Shown: positions 61,755 to 64,000 of the stretch, in pieces | Position numbering within the stretch: position 1 is the first letter of the stretch | Layout of the letters: every line of letters starts with the position of its first letter | Source of the DNA: Marinobacter litoralis | GTDB lineage: Bacteria; Pseudomonadota; Gammaproteobacteria; Pseudomonadales; Oleiphilaceae | Assembly: GCF_003336705.1 (NCBI RefSeq) | Contig: NZ_QMDL01000002.1 | Coordinates: forward strand, 481,262-545,261 | Length of the DNA: 64,000 bases | Reading direction: 5' to 3' | Notes under the pieces: model-generated | The model's database searches: none | Told to the model about the DNA's origin: nothing | What the model saw: only the letters and a program-made list of their open reading frames with translations | Made by a program: the position numbers and the translations under genes

Positions 61755-63576
61755 CTTCGGCTGAGCCGACCGAGTGGCCGCTTACGTCCATGGCGGTCAC
61801 TCTGTTTCGGCCTTCCGTTTTAGAGGTATAAAGCGCCTCGTCGGCTGCCGCCACCACGTCATCGGGCTCAACCGCAGAGCCCGATCCGACCACGGCCACA
61901 CCAATGCTCACGGTCACCGATTGGGCCTCACCTTCCCATTCGAACCAAAGATCGGATTCAATGCTGGCCCGAATTTTTTCGGCTAGCTGCTTGGCCCCCA
62001 CCGCATCGGTGTATGGCAATACCAATGCGAACTCTTCGCCGCCATAACGGCAAATAATGTCGGTTTCGCGCTGAACAAGGTTGATTAGTTTATCCGCCAA
62101 TTTGCGCAGGCATTTGTCTCCGGCCTGATGCCCCAGGTTGTCGTTAACCGCTTTGAAGTGGTCAACGTCCAGCATGATGAGCGCCAAAGCCCCTCTGCGC
62201 CGGCACCGAAATACTTCCTTCCGTAAATGTGTGTCAAAGTAACGCCGGTTGAACAGGCCTGTTAGTCCGTCGGTCGAGCTCAACATTTCCAGCTGCCGGT
62301 TCGCGGATTCCAAAGCGGCCGTGCGCTCCGCAACACGGGATTCAAGCACCGTATTCATTTCACGCTGGATTTTTTGTGCTTCCTGAGACATATGACGCAA
62401 ACGGTCCGCCAGCGCTATCGACAACAAAATAACCTCGAACGCTGAACCAATCTGAATGGCATATTCGGTTACAAAATTAGCGGGCAGCACGCCAAACGTT
62501 TTAAACAAATAGATCAACATGCCCGCCAGCAATGCCGTCCATGCCAACATAAAAAAGCGCGCTGGTCTGAAATTCCGATACAGGCACAAACCTCCGGCAA
62601 ACATCACCAGTATTGCTGCCATAACCGCGACAAAACTATTAAAACGTATAACCGGTGCGTAATCCGGCGCAACAATTGGCGCCACAGTCGCCAGCACAAA
62701 AGTCCCGATCATGAAAAGAAAAACTCGATTCAAGATCGGCGCGTTGGTTTTCAGCGCCAAAAACGACCGTGCGAAGCTCAGCACAAAAACCATGCCCGAT
62801 GCGATAAAAACGGCGACGGAGCGGTTGTTCCACCAAGGAGAATTCGGCCACAGATGCTCGAAAGAAAGGCCATTCAGACTGAATTGAAGAGCACCATAGT
62901 TAAGAATATACCCCGAATACCAAAGGTAGTTGGTGTCTCGAATCGAAAGGTAGACCAGAAGACTGAAGATCAGCATGGCCGCCAGCAAGCCGTAAAACAG
63001 TCCCAGAACAAATCGTTCCTGATGGTCTGCGTAACTAAAGCCGTCCAAACTCCATAGCTTGGTGCGCATTTGCACCGCGCCACTGGTTTTCACGCGGAAG
63101 TACAAATCGACAGCTTCGCCTCGACTCAAATCGAGACCGAAATTGATGTTGTGATGATCCTTCGCACGTCGGTGAAACGGTACGGAATCACCCGCAATCT
63201 GGCGTTCCACCGGGCCCGTCGCTCGAACAATAAACAATTCCATTTGATCGATAATCGGATACAGAGCTTCAATCACCCACCGATCGTTCGGGCTGGAAAC
63301 GTTTTCCACGCGGGTGTGAAACCAATAGGTCGAGCTGCTGAAGCCAAAATTATAGGCGCTTTGCGGAGCCTCTTTGGAGCCAAGTTCAGGCCAACGCCGT
63401 TTGATCTGATAAATAGTCAGATTGGAGGTAGGGTCTTCGTAGTAAGCGAGCTTTCGGGAAAGATCAATCTCGTCACTTGCCCGATCCAGCCTGACAGACA
63501 AGCTATCGGAAGCCCCTGCAGCAAATACCTGCAACGAGCTGAAAGCCAGCATTACAACTAACAGCAGACGAATCAA
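61729..63576 (-). CDS. Diguanylate cyclase with 7TMR-DISM sensor
   Basis: 615-residue membrane sensor that makes cyclic-di-GMP. A signal peptide (MIRLLLVVMLAFSSLQVFAA) is followed by a periplasmic DISM extracellular type 2 domain (about 25-185), a seven-helix 7TMR-DISM region (about 190-400), a short coiled coil (REMNTVLESRVAERTAALES) and a GGDEF domain (about 440-605). The active site is GGEEF (near residue 511), a functional variant. No EAL domain. The ligand of the DISM domain is unknown; the family may bind carbohydrates. Overlaps the end of desB by 26 bp on the opposite strand. Confidence 0.92.
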   Translation of the reverse strand: MIRLLLVVMLAFSSLQVFAAGASDSLSVRLDRASDEIDLSRKLAYYEDPTSNLTIYQIKRRWPELGSKEAPQSAYNFGFSSSTYWFHTRVENVSSPNDRWVIEALYPIIDQMELFIVRATGPVERQIAGDSVPFHRRAKDHHNINFGLDLSRGEAVDLYFRVKTSGAVQMRTKLWSLDGFSYADHQERFVLGLFYGLLAAMLIFSLLVYLSIRDTNYLWYSGYILNYGALQFSLNGLSFEHLWPNSPWWNNRSVAVFIASGMVFVLSFARSFLALKTNAPILNRVFLFMIGTFVLATVAPIVAPDYAPVIRFNSFVAVMAAILVMFAGGLCLYRNFRPARFFMLAWTALLAGMLIYLFKTFGVLPANFVTEYAIQIGSAFEVILLSIALADRLRHMSQEAQKIQREMNTVLESRVAERTAALESANRQLEMLSSTDGLTGLFNRRYFDTHLRKEVFRCRRRGALALIMLDVDHFKAVNDNLGHQAGDKCLRKLADKLINLVQRETDIICRYGGEEFALVLPYTDAVGAKQLAEKIRASIESDLWFEWEGEAQSVTVSIGVAVVGSGSAVEPDDVVAAADEALYTSKTEGRNRVTAMDVSGHSVGSAEVKPQLAGE

Positions 63577-63690
63577 GGGGACCCCGAATCATGAATTATC
63601 TGGTTCTATGTGCGAACCTAAATAATAGCTGACTTGACGTGTATTAAGCGTAAGGAATAGCGTTTGTTCGTTACGATATGTATCGCGCCA

Positions 63691-64000
63691 CTACACAACC
63701 TGTAGCAAGCGAAGCAATTCCGGTCGATCCTTGCTTTGAATGGTGTCTGCAAGCGTATATTTATCAAGCACATCAAGAAATGCCTGCAGTGCTTCATCAA
63801 AAATGTTTTTCAAACCACACACCGGCGTGATCTTACAAGCGCCGTTCCCTGAGAAGCACTCAACAAGATCTAGGTGTTGCTCGGTTTCACGCACCAGGGC
63901 GCCGATGTTTATATCGTGAGGCGCCCGGTATAAACGCATTCCGCCGTTTTTCCCGCGCACTGTTTCTATGTACTGTTTTTTGTTGAGCTGGTGCACAACT
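63691..64000 (-). CDS. nsrR: Rrf2-family regulator NsrR (partial, cut by window edge)
   Basis: C-terminal 102 codons of an Rrf2 regulator; the N-terminal helix-turn-helix starts beyond the right edge. Visible wing KNGGMRLYRAPHDINIGALV, followed by three cysteines spaced C-x5-C-x5-C (ECFSGNGACKITPVCGL) that hold the nitric-oxide-sensitive Fe-S cluster in NsrR. IscR has a different spacing. NsrR represses NO detoxification genes; such targets would be beyond the window. The 114-bp gap to the cyclase gene shows nothing clear. Confidence 0.88.
   Translation of the reverse strand, partial: VVHQLNKKQYIETVRGKNGGMRLYRAPHDINIGALVRETEQHLDLVECFSGNGACKITPVCGLKNIFDEALQAFLDVLDKYTLADTIQSKDRPELLRLLQVV

Overview
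The window looks like chromosomal core DNA from a marine, probably hydrocarbon-degrading gammaproteobacterium of the Marinobacter type. The evidence is a wax ester synthase/DGAT, a desT-desC-desB desaturation module, a urea ABC transporter, the yeaG-yeaH-ycgB stress operon, the tkt-epd-pgk-fba block and many envelope genes typical of that group. The genus is inferred from gene content and protein style. I found no tRNA, rRNA, prophage, IS element or CRISPR array.

Layout. 1-3951 (minus): urtABC, cut off inside urtC. 4195-4470: a gene-free stretch with a GacA-box-like palindrome and a CsrB/RsmZ-type sRNA carrying 12 GGA motifs. 4586-9510: comEA-like protein, EamA transporter, gloA/GntR pair, DUF6160 protein, DUF523/DUF1722 protein. 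9587-12971 (minus): DUF481 protein, trhO, thioredoxin-fold lipid-anchored or membrane-tethered DsbA-like protein, acpH. 13012-16918 (minus): two DUF5666 lipoproteins and a DUF6502 protein, with shared palindromic operators. 17000-18324: cbpA-cbpM. 18519-22463: a tightly coupled four-gene operon (DUF3348, MotA-like DUF802 with a long coiled-coil tail, MotB-like OmpA protein, DUF2894) resembling the ZorAB ion-driven motor but without Zorya effectors. 22541-27325: hemerythrin, then an ECF sigma/anti-sigma pair, an S8 protease, an outer-membrane protein and an Ala-rich secreted protein; three promoters share GGGAATAA-N14-CGT, outlining the sigma regulon. 27356-29800: a TMEM175-family pseudogene, ybiI- and rof-like genes, an Fe-alcohol dehydrogenase.

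29952-35496 (minus) is the central-carbon block fba, pgk, epd/gap, tkt. It is followed by an ArsR-methyltransferase regulator and the SAM cycle metK-ahcY-metF (to 40325), where two copies of ATATCAA-N6-TTGATAT (one with a single mismatch) mark likely operators. 40543-42801 is a polar amino acid ABC transporter; 42896-43666 a stand-alone OvoA-type methyltransferase; then bioA, rsmE, a DUF445 protein, an HDOD protein, YihY, a 2-hydroxyacid dehydrogenase and tpm. 52331-57122 is prkA-yeaH-spoVR. 57266-61754 is the lipid region: WS/DGAT, then desT divergent from desC-desB with three palindromic operators. The window ends in a 7TMR-DISM diguanylate cyclase and a partial nsrR.

Two themes cut across the region. 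First, post-transcriptional Csr/Rsm control: besides the sRNA, two dispersed 96-99 bp elements (11513-11611 and 31085-31180) each have a perfect 21-23 bp stem enclosing two hairpins whose minus-strand loops present CA(A/T)GGATG, the CsrA-type motif. Second, several local regulators sit beside their apparent operators (DUF6502, GntR, ECF sigma, ArsR-MT, DesT), so many circuits can be read directly. All functions are inferred from sequence; no searches were run.
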